Below are positions 1 to 11,825 of a DNA stretch of 64,000 nucleotides, one piece after another. A model generated the notes under the pieces. It worked only from the letters and a program-made list of their open reading frames with translations. It was not told where the DNA came from and did not search any database. Every line of letters starts with the position of its first letter. Positions within the stretch are counted from its first letter, which is position 1. A program made the translations under genes and the position numbers. The stretch comes from Pseudoscleropodium purum (taxonomy: Eukaryota; Streptophyta; Bryopsida; Hypnales; Brachytheciaceae), in assembly GCA_963969395.1 (NCBI GenBank), contig OZ017804.1, positions 15,934,001 to 15,998,000 of the forward strand, written 5' to 3'.

Positions 1-1580
1 TCAGGATCCACGTATTCTCAACCATGCAGTTGCCAATGTGCATGGCGGGGAGCTCTCTGCAGCTCGCGAGGACGGGGTTGTACACAAACAGACTGGCAAC
101 GCCTTGGTCGTTCACGTCACGGAAACATAATAAACCTCCATCGCCTGCACCAGATCAGATATTTATTTATCAGCGCAAATGAAAAACATTTGATAGTATA
201 AGGAGAAGGTTCGAAAGTCGGATACATGTGAGGAGAGGTCAGAGGCAATGGGATACATGCTAGTTAATTGGAAAACTTCAGAATGGGATACATGTTTGAG
301 AGCGCATATGGGATACATGCTAATCAAGGAAGAAGGTTCGAAATGGGATACGAGACGTAGGTCAACGAGAAAGCTTCTAATGGGATAAATGTAGGTCAGT
401 GGAAATGGGCTACATGCTACTCAAGATGGAAAATCTTCAAAATGGGATACTTGAAAGGTAGTGGAAATGGGATACATGCTAGTCAATGAAGAAGCTTCAA
501 AATGGGATCAGTCGAAATAGGATACATGCTGGTCAACATAAAAAAAACGGCTTCAAAATGGGATACATACTGCTCAGTGAAAATAGGATACATGCTAGTC
601 GATGGAAAAGCTTCACAGTACTCACTAGAAATGGGATAAATGCTAGTCAACATAAAAAAAGGGTCTCGAAATGGGATAAATACTGCTCAGTGAAAATGAG
701 ATACATTCTAGTCCATGGAAAAGCTTCAAATGGGATACACGGTACTCATTAGAAATGGGACACATGCTAATCAACATAAAAAAGGCTTCAAAATGGTATA
801 CATGCTCCTCCGTGGAAATGGGATACATGGTCGTCAATTTAAAACCTTCACGATGGGATGCACGCTAGATAGACGAACTACACCAGAGAACGACGAAGCG
901 AGGGCGGGGTCGAACAACATAACACACAAAGATATCGAACACGATACACAACATAAGAAAAAATAAACAAAGAACACGAGCAACAACTCAGACACGGGCT
1001 AAAGAACGTGGCAAATTACAGGGAAGAAAAGGACATTCTCCAAAAAAATGGCAAGCCTAGTTCTCTCACCAGCGATGCAATCTTTCGCTCTCGGGTCGAG
1101 TCCCCTCAATGGCGGCATCCTCAGCCACCGATTCGTCCCCGCATCATACGCCGTACACAAATTCTCCCCCTTAATCGTCGCAAATATCAGCAGAAACTGC
1201 GATTTGCAACAAAGCTCCTCCCACGCTTTCACGCACGCCCTCGCCTCCTGGAACTTCTGGGAAAATACGAAGTCCTTGAGCCGCTTGTTCACCGCTCGGC
1301 ACCGGAACAAGCCCGGAAACGGCATGTAGGCGGCCACTCGCTCCAGGAGGTCATCCGGGAGGAAGCGCCACAAAGCAGGGTCGAGAAAGGCTGCCGAGAT
1401 GGGACAGGGTCTCCGGAGCTTCTTCGGGGGCTCCGAAGGGGACACCATCCAAGTGGTGCTCGTGCTGGGGAGCTTGTCCTCTACCGTTGCAGTGCTTGGC
1501 GACGGTGGGGACGCAGAATTGAAGCCGTGGCTACGGAATCGGCTAGTGCAGGGTTGGTAGTGGCGCACCTGGTGACTCAT
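1..1580 (-). CDS. F-box/kelch-type protein, 5' part (3' end outside window)
   Basis: Predicted substrate receptor of an SCF ubiquitin ligase. Exon 1 is 1580..1070 and exon 2 is 144..1, running off the window. The exon 1 product has a Ser/Pro-rich leader and then an F-box at about residues 68-112 (DPALWRFLPDDLLERV, then PFPGLFRCRAVNKRLKDF). After it comes the usual plant F-box/kelch linker with NRWLRMPPL. The donor G|GTGAGA at 1070/1069 (phase 1) joins the acceptor GTGCAG at 150..145. This restores the typical AGDGGLLCF junction, and exon 2 goes on with FVYNP and RELPAMH, the first kelch-like region. The open frame extends upstream to 1799, but its only initiator there is TTG; 1580 is the first ATG and 1448 is an alternative. 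The specific target is unknown. Seen: frame, motifs, phase. Known: family architecture. Inferred: function. Confidence 0.85.
145..1069 (-). other. Intron 1 of the F-box gene
   Basis: A 925-bp intron bounded by a strong GTGAGA donor and a GTGCAG acceptor that join in phase 1. About two thirds of it is a degenerate minisatellite. Confidence 0.8.
220..870. repeat. Degenerate minisatellite, core AAATGGGATACATGCTAGTC
   Basis: About twenty diverged copies of a 20-25 bp core (AAATGGGATACATGCTAGTC and variants) are spaced 23-50 bp apart. A higher-order unit is visible in the second half: the segment beginning CAACATAAAAAA recurs near 534, 648 and 772, so the period is about 114-124 bp. The array lies inside the F-box intron and is transcribed as its complement. 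Several short ORFs on both strands here are by-products of the repeat. Confidence 0.85.
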
Positions 1581-1821
1581 CCTGGAGGACCCGTCGGGAG
1601 AGATGTGGAGGAGCCAGCAGAACGGAGGAGAGGGAGAGAAGGGCGAAGCTTGAGAGCTGTCTTCTGCAACTCTCTTGCATGTCAAGCGGAACACGCGGGA
1701 TGTAAAGGCCTGGCAACAAACGAGGGAAACAAAGCCCTTGCAGAAACTCGGGATACAAGCCCCTCTCAACAAACTCGGGCTACAAACCGCTTTCGACAAA
1801 CTCGTTCGCCATTCTCAAAAC

Positions 1822-1857
<36 letters not shown>

Positions 1858-3106
1858 GCACTACGAGACGATTCCAGAGCCCACCAAGAAAGAACAAAAT
1901 CGCGGAAACAATCGGATAGGCAAACAATCAAACCTCCTCACTCACACATACACACACGCTCACTCGCTCTTAATTCTTCGCGCTCAGATAAATGAGCACC
2001 TTACCACCCACCAATCAAAATCTCTTCACCTCAGAACAGTAAAAGGAAATATCTCAACAGCACCTCACCCCGTAAAAAACTAAAGAAAAAACGGGAGAAC
2101 GTGATGTCGACTAGCCACTATTGCAAACGAGTTTCAGTATGGGCGAGGACTTCCTCCTTCGACTGGTAGTAGTAGCAGCAGCACATGCGGACCATTTGGG
2201 CGACCTAATAAACTTTTAATCAATCATCTCCACTTCTTCTACCTCCCCAATTGACTGATCATCATCATCATCATCGCATCGTCATGTGGGGAACTGGTGA
2301 TTCTCCGAACGCGGACACCGCAAGGAAAGTTCCGTAAAACACACCCAGACAGACACTGACTTTACAGTACGGTAAGTGGAGGTTGCGTCCGCAAACCACT
2401 ACGTTTGCGCCCCTCAGGCTCCAGGTTCCGGCCCCGCCCCCTGCCCTGTGGGGAATCAAATCGCGTCTGTCTACTGTATATTGGGCCTCAAATCCGGCAC
2501 GCAGGAAACCCAACCCCACTCACTAATTTAAACTCCACTTATCAAGCTTAGTCATCCGTCGCCTGACGGACTGACGGAGGCTTTGCCCACGCACTCTACA
2601 ACCGCCTCCGCCGCAAACTCGAGAAAACACGACCACCTAAACAAGCTCAAAATCACGCATTTCTGATAATTCTTTCCAGTTTTTCTTTTTTCTTTTTCCT
2701 TTTTTTCTGCTTTTCTTTCAGATTAGCAGGTGGTGTTCTCAATCTTACATCAGCTTCGGCTGACTTGTTACGCAGTCAAGTGGTATAATTCGGCTGCCGG
2801 AGGCACAGTTGAACCACTATTACAACGGCGGAGACCGTGAAAAGGGAACGCGGTCACCGGTCGAGGCACCTGACACCGCTGCTTCGTCACGGCGTGACGG
2901 ACTTCACGCGGTCGTGCCTTTCCAGAAGGAGAAGAATTGCCATTGGAATTACTGTGGGTGGTAGAGTACCACACGTGTGGGAGAGTTTGGGCCTTTGGGA
3001 GTTTGGGGGAAGGGAGTGTTCAAAATGAGTTGAAGATTTTGAAAGGGGCAAGTCAGTTGAATCCAATCTCAAGATGACATGTGGCACTTTTCAATATTAC
3101 TTGTCG
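1581..3106. other. F-box upstream region; no gene seen
   Basis: Presumed 5' leader and promoter of the F-box gene on the minus strand, with an AC microsatellite at about 1824-1854 and pyrimidine tracts at 2678-2720. The ORFs here are short, start at odd codons and show no family features. Base composition falls to AT-rich after about 3.0 kb. Confidence 0.5.
1824..1854. repeat. (AC)n microsatellite
   Basis: About 15 AC dinucleotides in the presumed 5' leader of the F-box gene. Confidence 0.95.
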
Positions 3107-3991
3107 AACCCCTGAAGCATATGGGGCTCTTTCGAGGGTCAAAAACCGTTCAAAACTATTATTTCTAGTGCAAAGAGCAAAAAAAAATTTAATGGTGGGA
3201 TTTTTTGCATATTTACTCATAGAATCTTGGAGTAGACTAGTGTGAGAATGTGTGTAAAAAATTTTAAACACTTTCATTGCATAGATTGCAAGATAAATGC
3301 ATTCAAAGTGAAGAAATTATATTTTTTGGCACTATAGTAAACTAGTTTATGAGACTTTGAATCTTCTAAACTTAAAAATTTTGAACTATATGTTTTGAAT
3401 TAAAGAAAATTCTCATGATGAATTGAGGTGAGAAATTTTTTTAAATTAAAATTAAAAAATAATATGATTTTCATTCTTTTTTTAAAAATGTTAAATAAAA
3501 GAGGGAAGAACTAAATCATTTATAGGTTTAAGATGGAATTAAATCACACTAATCCCAATAGTAAGATTTTTTAATAATCATTGTTAAACTTGTGGAACTT
3601 TTTTGCTTGAAAAAATGTAATAATTGAATTCATAAATGAATCATGTCTAGTTTTTTTCAATTGATTGCCTACAAAACTTGATGCTCTATAACTTTCATAT
3701 CACAAATCCAAATGGAATAAATCAAAGCTTTCCGAGTAGAAAAAAAAAAAAATTCATGAGAAAAAAATTATTTTAAATTCTTATGGATTTTTTTGTACTT
3801 GTCAAGTTCACTTTTTGGATTATTGTGGTATAACTTTTGTTCATGGGCACCAATTGAAATAAAGATTATACTCTTACAAAGCTAATTAATTTTTCTATCT
3901 TGTAATAAAATTTTATTGAATATTGAATTCATAGGACCTTGCCTAAAGTCCATTTTATCCCCTTAGGGGACAATGGGACTTTAGGGGTTAA
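3107..3991 (-). mobile_element. Decayed TTAA/CCCCTAAA-ended element, copy E
   Basis: The right end is intact (GGACTTTAGGGGTTAA at 3976-3991); the left end is worn (GAACCCCTGAAG from about 3106). Its interior matches copy D at 33125-33832 in the same orientation, for example the block around TTATTTCTAGTGCAAAGAGC and the block around TTGCAAGATAAATGCATTCA. The strand given is relative to copy A. No coding capacity. Confidence 0.6.
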
Positions 3992-5113
3992 TTATTATAT
4001 TCTTAATGTGGGGTATTATATTTAAACTAATCCCACTTCAACAACACAAATTTGAGAATTACATGAATTTGCATGGCACTATAATATGGAAATTCTTCTA
4101 ATTTAAAAAAATCAATATAATGTGGTATATGCTATTTTTGTATTATCTCAAATAGTGTGATTCTTGTTCAAATTTCATTGAAGTTTCATCGAAGTTTCAC
4201 CTAGAACTAATCCAAATATTCACAGTAGTTAAATGACTTTCATCCAAAATTAATTTATTAGAATTGAAGGGCTCTTACACTATTCAACTTGCACTAAAAT
4301 GACTAAATGGATATTTATTGAATTTTCAATCCAGCTTTTGAACTATTGATGTTACCATGAATAAGATAAAAATGTAAATTAGGCAATGGGAAGTGCAGAA
4401 CACAACTTACATGGATGGAAACTTGACATTAATTATCACTTCATTGGGAGCAAAGTTCCATGTTGAAATACAACTACTAGTAGAGGAACTTGACACATGT
4501 CTTTCGTGTCTATAAGCATGCAAAAATAAGATGAAATGAAGAGGAGGAAAGCTAGCATGTGAGATAGAATCTATGAGCTTATGAGCCTAAAAATCTATAT
4601 TATAGATACCTATGTTATAGACTTTTTTTATATTATAGTGTACACATGTTATAAATACCTTCAAATGGTTTTAGATACATACCTACATCTAGGTTCAAGG
4701 CTTGTAGGCTCATGTTTTTATGCTCACACACTAGCATCATTGAAATGAAGAGTTGAGTATAGAAATGGGGTCAATATAAACAACAATTTATGATACATGG
4801 AAGAAGCTTGTTGGAAGATAGAGACAATAATTATAAAATTGATGCACCTTGTATTTGTTGTGCTAGAAGGAATCATTGTGATGTTTGAAAATGCTTTTAT
4901 TGAGGTCAACTTCATCATTTGTTTTGCCTAAAATCCACGGTTTTGGTCTATGTGCTAGATACATTCAACTACACTATTTTTTTAGTTACCCTTAATTCAT
5001 TATAATTTATTTCCCAGAAATTTAAAAGAAAGATATATTATTTATAAAAAAAATTGTATAATTCTTATTTGCGGTAGCATATTTTCATACATTATTGGAA
5101 CTATATTCCTTAA
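3992..5113. other. AT-rich intergenic DNA; nothing recognised
   Basis: No ORF above about 65 codons and no recognisable domain. Only AT-rich sequence of low complexity. Confidence 0.5.
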
Positions 5114-6057
5114 CTTAACCCCTAAAGAACCAAGTTGCGTTTTGGGGCAACATAGCAAATTTGGGCAGCTCGCTACAAATGGAGTTCTAATTATTTTGTG
5201 CTGAAATTTTCACTAAACATGTGCCCAAGGAGTAGCTTCACGGCCTGACAACTTTCGTAACTTTTGACTAAATGGTCAAAAAGTTATTTCATGATATGCG
5301 ATTTTCTTTGTTCTATGGGCAGCTTGGGCAGCTCAAAAAACTTTTTTTAAAATCACTTTTAAGAAAAATAAAAATTTGAAATTGGTTCTTTAGGCTCATA
5401 TATACATAGAAAGCTTTAAACCTTTCTATTTAGATTAATGAGTCAAAAGTTACGAGGATTCTTAGTTTGAGGGTAGTTATGGAATTTCTACTCTAAAAAA
5501 AATTTGAAGTCCTTGATTTAACTCAATTTTTAATATTTTTGAAAAAAAATAAAAACATTGGGTGTAGATTTTTTCTTGCAACATTACAACTGTTGGGATT
5601 GGCTTTTTCAATTCTATATCTAAATTCTTGACAATTTAGTGTTTTGAATCATTCTCTACTTCTTTCTACTTACTATTTTTTTTCCTATATGTTGTACAAT
5701 TCCAAATGATCTAAAAATTTTCAAGCATGTAGCCAACTTACCTTGAAAAATGAATCCAAAGAGTTGCAACCATTTTGGACATTATTTCATAAAGATGTAA
5801 CCTTGTGAAGTGCAGCTGCCCGGATTTTTGCAGGGACAAAATAAGAATGTTTGTCAATTCAAACGCTATTATCTTGCAATCCACATAGTGGAAATTTGTG
5901 AAATTTTTTCCACAACCTTTCAAAATAGTTCACTACAAGATCCTATGATTAAATTTTTCCAAAAATGTTTTTTTTCTAAAATTTGGTACTTGTATTAGAA
6001 ATGACAGTTTTGGAGTAGTTTTGGTGAAAACATAGTCTTGGTACTTTAGGGGTTAAG
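5114..6057 (+). mobile_element. Non-autonomous DNA element with 21-bp TIRs, copy A
   Basis: This 944-bp block is bounded by near-perfect inverted repeats: CTTAACCCCTAAAGAACCAAG at the left and the reverse complement of CTTAACCCCTAAAGTACCAAG at the right, one mismatch in 21. TTAA sits at each outer edge, which is compatible with a TTAA target duplication and an element starting CCCCTAAAG, or with TTAA being part of the TIR. A full-length inverted copy lies at 32104-33057 (copy B). No ORF of useful size, so it depends on a helper transposase in trans if it is a transposon. Confidence 0.7.
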
Positions 6058-7845
6058 AATATTACTCATTCAAAGTTAATAGCACCAATGGTTTAGCATC
6101 AGCAACAATTTTCTTAACCCCTAAGTGCCCCAATGCCTCAAATATGGCCTTTCAAAATCGAAAGATTTGCTTGTTTGACTATTATATTCTTTTCAATTGT
6201 ATGGTCAAAGGATGTGTCCCTTTCCCTCTAGCTACAGGCCTACCTCTACTACCAATCAATATGGTCAATTTATGTGGATCTCTTTGTAGGTTATAGTTTG
6301 ATTGGAATGAATTGAGCAGGATATACATTTTAGCAAACTCACATTGGATGCTCACATGTTCCCAAACATTTGTGTTGTAGCCTTTATACAATAAATGAGG
6401 CAACCCTTGGCAAGTTCAAGCATTTCATCCAGAAATGCCACAAAATAGACAATTGCCATACAACATTGAAAGGTATAGTACTATGATTCATCAAATAAAG
6501 TACTTTTTAAAATCTATGCAATGTCAATGATTTGATGGTATCTTGTATAAAAGGATCTTAGATTCCTACGAAATAGTGAGCAAAATTCCAATAGAGAGGA
6601 TTATAGGAAAAAGTGATGTGGAGTCCAAAGGAAAGGATCCTTAAATAAAAAGTGCAAGCATCCTAAGTGCTAGAGCCTAAATTATCTCTATTGTAATGAT
6701 AATGCTCAAGAATCTATATTTGATAAAATGAAAACCTCAATCCTACACTAAAAATAATAAAATAATAAAAAAAAATTGAATAGATTCATGCTCATAATTT
6801 TTTTTACACATGGATTTCTAATACTCTTTTAGTGACTCCTTCAAGTTCCCTTCCTTGAATGGATAAAAGAAGACAAAAAGAAGGTAAAGGGGAACACTAG
6901 CAATCTTTTATGTAGAAAGTTATTCACTTAGCTTTGTAAGTTGTCAACTTTTCTTCCTCTTTCTTGCATTGCAATACTTGTTGACATTTTGAAAACAATT
7001 CAAAATAGGAGTAATAGATATAAAGCATAGCTTCTAAAGTAGGAGAGGCATAAACTATCCCTCTAAGAATATATGTGCTTGCAAGCTTTGAATATATGTG
7101 AACTTATCCAAACACATTATAATAATTTTTCTCAAAGCAAAGAATAGACTACACATTGATTCATAAAATTTGAATGTATAGAAAATTAGATATGATTTTC
7201 AAATCTTGTAGTCAGAAGTAGTATTTTTTGGGGAGGTGATTTACTGCTCAAAAGTTGTACAATTTTCTTAGAGAATATTAGGCAATAGATTTATAATTTT
7301 TAATGAATGAATTTGCTCAATTGCTAAAAAATCTAGAGACCTTATCTTTCTATTATGAATAAATTTACACACTTTTTGATGAATAGGAGTAATTTAATTC
7401 ACATTTTTAGGTCATCCTTATTGATGGATGTAAATAGATTCACCATTTTATTGGAGATTGTTTTTTGTATTTTTCCAAAAGATTGAAAAAAGTCTACTAT
7501 TTGGAAGGGGTTGAAGTTTGTGCAAAAGTGGCTTACTTTAGTTGCCCTATAATAACATAGAATAAAATTTTAAAATGGAACAAAATAGAAATAAAGTCTT
7601 TATAATACAATAATTGCCTTGTATAGAGCATAATATGATTCACAACACAAAGTTATAATATCCAAATTGTGATATGGAATAAATAAAATTGAATAATTGA
7701 AGTTTTTAATGAAGTTAATCAACAACTTAAAATGGCCCACTTTCGAATAAAAAAAAACATTGCACCTCGTAACTATTCTAACCCTACCTCTACTAAAGTC
7801 AAAAATAGAATGAGGTCTATGTTGTTAAGCCTAGTATAGTCACTA

Positions 7846-7871
7846 CCCCCCCCCCCCCCAAAAAAAAAAAA
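7846..7871. repeat. Poly-C run followed by poly-A run
   Basis: 14 C then 12 A. Homopolymer lengths may be affected by sequencing. Confidence 0.9.
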
Positions 7872-8456
7872 GTTCTTGCCTACACTTACACTACTCTCAA
7901 GTGTGACACACATGAAACTCCCATTCGACATTGTTTAAATGTCATTTTTAAGAATCTCACAACATGCTCAAATCTCACTCCTTTTCTAAAATATCTATTT
8001 GTGTTATACATCTAAAACCTCCTACTCGATCACCATGTGTGCATAACTGCCCTCCCTATGACAATTGTTCCACCAATGCTCACTCAATATCACATTTAAG
8101 TCTCTAAATCTTCCTTTTTCAAAACACTCCCTACCCTAACAATTGTTCTCCCAACATCTCTTATCATTCCCAATTTACCTACACTAAGGAGAAATTTAAT
8201 GGTTACCAAAAAATTTAAGTGATCTTATCAATGCCTTAATCCTTTAGTAACCCATTGACAACTTTTTGGTCGAATTTTGGATTCTTTGTCTTTTACTACC
8301 TTCAATACAAGGTATTTGAAAAAACTCAAAGAGTAACACAAATAGAGCTTCGATATGCGCTCCAAACAATCTAATTTCCAAGAATTTTGTGCAATAACAA
8401 GGTAGCTGTACTTGTCCAAAGACAAAAGGGCTAACCTGAGTCATACCTTCTAAGTT

Positions 8457-8488
8457 GCACACACACACACACAAATATATATATATTC
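8457..8488. repeat. (AC)n then (AT)n microsatellite
   Basis: Adjacent AC and AT dinucleotide runs in intergenic DNA. Confidence 0.9.
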
Positions 8489-11400
8489 AACAACTCATGT
8501 GATTCTATTTGAAATTGATGCCTAAGAATAATAGAAACATTGCCCAACAATTTCATGAATTGTGAAGGCATGTTTCAAAAGTTATGGACAATAATGTACT
8601 ATGTTGCTTTAGTTGAAGGCTACTTTGTTGCATCGCACTTTGAAGATCACTCACAACAAATTGCACCATTAGATCATGTTCACTTTTTGTTTTTTTCATG
8701 GATAAAGCCTACAACATCAATTCCTATTGTCTGATTTGGGATTACTTCCTTGAAGTAGTAACGAAATTTTCATTTTCCAAATATGTATTCAAAAACTTTG
8801 CTTGCCCTCCAAATCAACCACAATCACTAAAGGGTTAATTTCTACATTTGGTATGAACCATCAACCTACCAAGACAATGAAGTGTGAAGTTTGCCCATCT
8901 TCTTCATGTGTGTTGTTTGCTAAAACCAATATATTGTCTGCTAAAACCAGCATGCATGTTGTCCATCTTCCTACTTTTTGATGCATTGTTTACTACAACA
9001 CCCATACCTCATAGATATTTTGCTCTTGCTATGCAATCCTTTTTATACATCCCAAAACTTTGAATACAAATCTTTGACCATTTTTCATCTAAGTATTTAT
9101 CCTTTTGTTTTTCTATGTAGAACTTCATGAGCCTAAAGCTAATGTTGGGGCATCCTAAGTCCTTCCATTTTCTTCTACAATCCCTATCAATTTAATCTAA
9201 ATGCCATTGTGGTTGAAGATCCAATTTCAAAAGCTTATGTTTGAATTGGAGGGGAGTTGTAGTCATAAATTGGGTGGATTGGATCAAATATATGACATGC
9301 AAATTAATTCATGAAGGATTGTAGAATGTTGGAGGAAAAAAGATCAAGGATGAGGATTTATTGAGCCTTAAAACTTCATATAGGCTTGGTAGGTAGCTAT
9401 TGTCTTCTTTTTTTTCTCTTTTTCTCTTTATTTTTCCATTGTAATCTTCTAATTGTCTCAACTCACTTTTGGTATGTCCCTACAAAAATGTGAGACATTA
9501 ATAGTGACAAAATTATTTTTTATATTAAAGTATTGAGTTTTTTTCCCCATTGATCTTCCATATTTCATGCTTGAATTCTCATTGTATTGTTTTGTTTTTA
9601 TTTTTCAAACTCTTTCCATTGTTCTTTGGTCCATTTTTTTCCTATTTTTCTTCGACTCTCTTGTATTGTTGACCTTCTTCTCTAAGTTCTTTTATTCCTC
9701 TTGTACAACCTTTTTCTCTTTTGAGCTATTTATTCAAGCTCTTAAATATGGTCTTTCTAAATCACCATAATAGACTTGTAATAAGTTAGTCAATTATTTG
9801 TTCAATTGATTTTCTCCTAGTAGGGGACAATTCCACTCCAGAATGTTCAACACTTCAACTAGTGCAAGATGTCAATGCTAATTTCAATAACCTTATCTTT
9901 TGAGGGAAAATATCAACAACTAAAGTTTGTCTCATTTATTTCAATCCTCAATGAGGAAGCATCAATATTTAATATTTTAAGCAATTCTACATATTTTCGG
10001 ATAGAATCAACACTTGTAACTATTTCAAAACACCAACAATTGAAGATCGTGAATTTTTTTAAACAATAATTTTTTGAATATGTATGAATTTTTAATGAAC
10101 TTTTGAAGTTTAAATACACGATGCACCCCAAACAATTTTGTACATTTCATATATGCAATTTGTACACTTTAAGCTACTTGTATCTTCATATTTCTTAGGT
10201 TTGATTGAAGGTGCAAGATTAGAAATGTATGCTTGTTTTTTAGTGGCTTAATTGCTCTACAAGAAACTGAAGTTTATTTAACATTGTAGAAAACATGCTC
10301 AAATGTCAAATTAGACAAGAAAGGAATCAGCATTGATGTCACTTAAAACCTGTTATAATGGATGAGTCAAAAATGTGGTAAGATCCCAAAAAATAGGCAT
10401 GATTTGAGCTCATTTTTTTTAACATCACAGAAAGTGTGGTCTTCCAAGTTCCCAAAAATGCAACATGTAGATACCACATAAGTGCCAATTACGCAGGGGG
10501 AGCCATTTAGGATTTTTTCATCCAGCCCATCTATGATGTGGCACATGATATAATGGCAGGAAAATGATGACATGGCATGCCTAGTGAGCATACTTTTATG
10601 TTGTTTGAAAATTTTAATGGTGCTTTTTTGAGATTTTAGATTAGACATTTTTTGAAACATCAATTCATGCATGACCTATCCATTAGGTAAGATAAAAAAA
10701 AAATATGATTTAAAAGAAATTAAATTAGCTGAACAAGCCAAACTATTGAATTTACCAAGAATTAAAAAAAACTTACCATCTACCATCAAGAGAATTTTTG
10801 ATGGCAAAATGAAGGAATTCTTTCATTGCAAGTTTGTGAGAATGAAGATTACAAGGGTCATTTTTATATCCATTTTTTGTTCATGGTGAGACAAAAGATA
10901 TGGAATAACTAGAATATGGGAACTTGGTCATTGTACATCTTGACATTGATTCAAACATCTTAATGTTGTTTCAAACATCTGCATCATATTGTTTCAAACA
11001 TTTTATATTAAATGCAATTTTTACTGTACACATCCAATATGGATTGATTTACTTCCTACCACCCTATTTGTATAGAGATCATTTCTTTTCATCCATCATG
11101 CTCATCCATCCATTACTTTGGTTTGGAGAGCATGCCATGTGGCTATTCTTCCCCTAAATTTTTCACATATGGTCAACATTTTCTATAGACGGTAATAATT
11201 TTTACTAACTTATCCATAGTCAAAATAGGTGTACTTGTTGACATGGCAATCTATTTTTTTGAACATCCCACAAAACATCAGTATATCTTCAATCATATCA
11301 AATGAAATGTCAATGTCAATGATAACATCAACTTGGATTTATAATAACACACTAATTTTATCTTATTGGCCCAAAATGCCCTTTGACATGTTCATGTTTC

Positions 11401-11596
11401 GTCAAACATCACGTGTTAGTGGTCAAATATAGCCCAAAACATGAATTTCTTATAGTGTAGTAACTCAAGGCAAATTTCCATCTTGACTTGGAATTGGGAA
11501 TAAATTCCTAGGTTTTTTCTGAATTGAAATTACCTTGGCCAAATTTCGCAATGCTCTGAACACTTTTATGTGAGTAGGGAGAAAGGAGATTATTCT

Positions 11597-11825
11597 AGCT
11601 GTACACCAATGATGATAAATAGTGTTACCTACACTAATTTATTTTAAAAAGCCATAAGTTTTTACTCTTAATGAATATTTTTACCAACTATGGATGTAGA
11701 GTTTTCCCACTTAGAATGATACTAGGATTTATGCACTTTGTAAAAATATTTATGAAGAGTAAAAACTTATAGCATTTTTAAAACAGTTAGTATGGGTAAC
11801 ACTATTTATCATCATTAGTGTAGCT
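11597..11825. mobile_element. Fold-back MITE, about 229 bp
   Basis: Two arms of about 90 bp are near-perfect inverted repeats around a loop of about 45 bp. The left arm runs AGCTGTACACCAATGATGAT, then an AAATAGTGTTAC core and GTTTTTACTCTT; the right arm is the reverse complement with scattered mismatches. Both outer edges read AGCT. There is no coding capacity. The structure is typical of a MITE; the superfamily is not assigned. Confidence 0.8.

Larger units (their letters stand above)
6058..11596. other. AT-rich intergenic DNA; no gene
   Basis: No convincing coding sequence. It holds a solitary TIR-like fragment (CTTAACCCCTAAGTGCCCC at about 6114), a poly-C/poly-A tract at 7846-7871, an AC/AT microsatellite at about 8457-8488 and long T-rich stretches at 9400-9740. 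Short ORFs, such as those at 9567-9770 and 10367-10672, are low-complexity open frames without domain signals. Confidence 0.5.

Noticed and set aside
220..870. CRISPR-like array
   Set aside because: Repeats are degenerate, irregularly spaced, without unique spacers, and lie in a plant intron.
1581..1799. N-terminal extension of the F-box protein to 1799
   Set aside because: The only initiator in that stretch is TTG; the first ATG is at 1580.
1008..1919. 303-codon plus-strand ORF over the F-box exon
   Set aside because: Antisense to a frame with a clear F-box domain and phase-consistent splicing; its product is Arg-rich with no domain.
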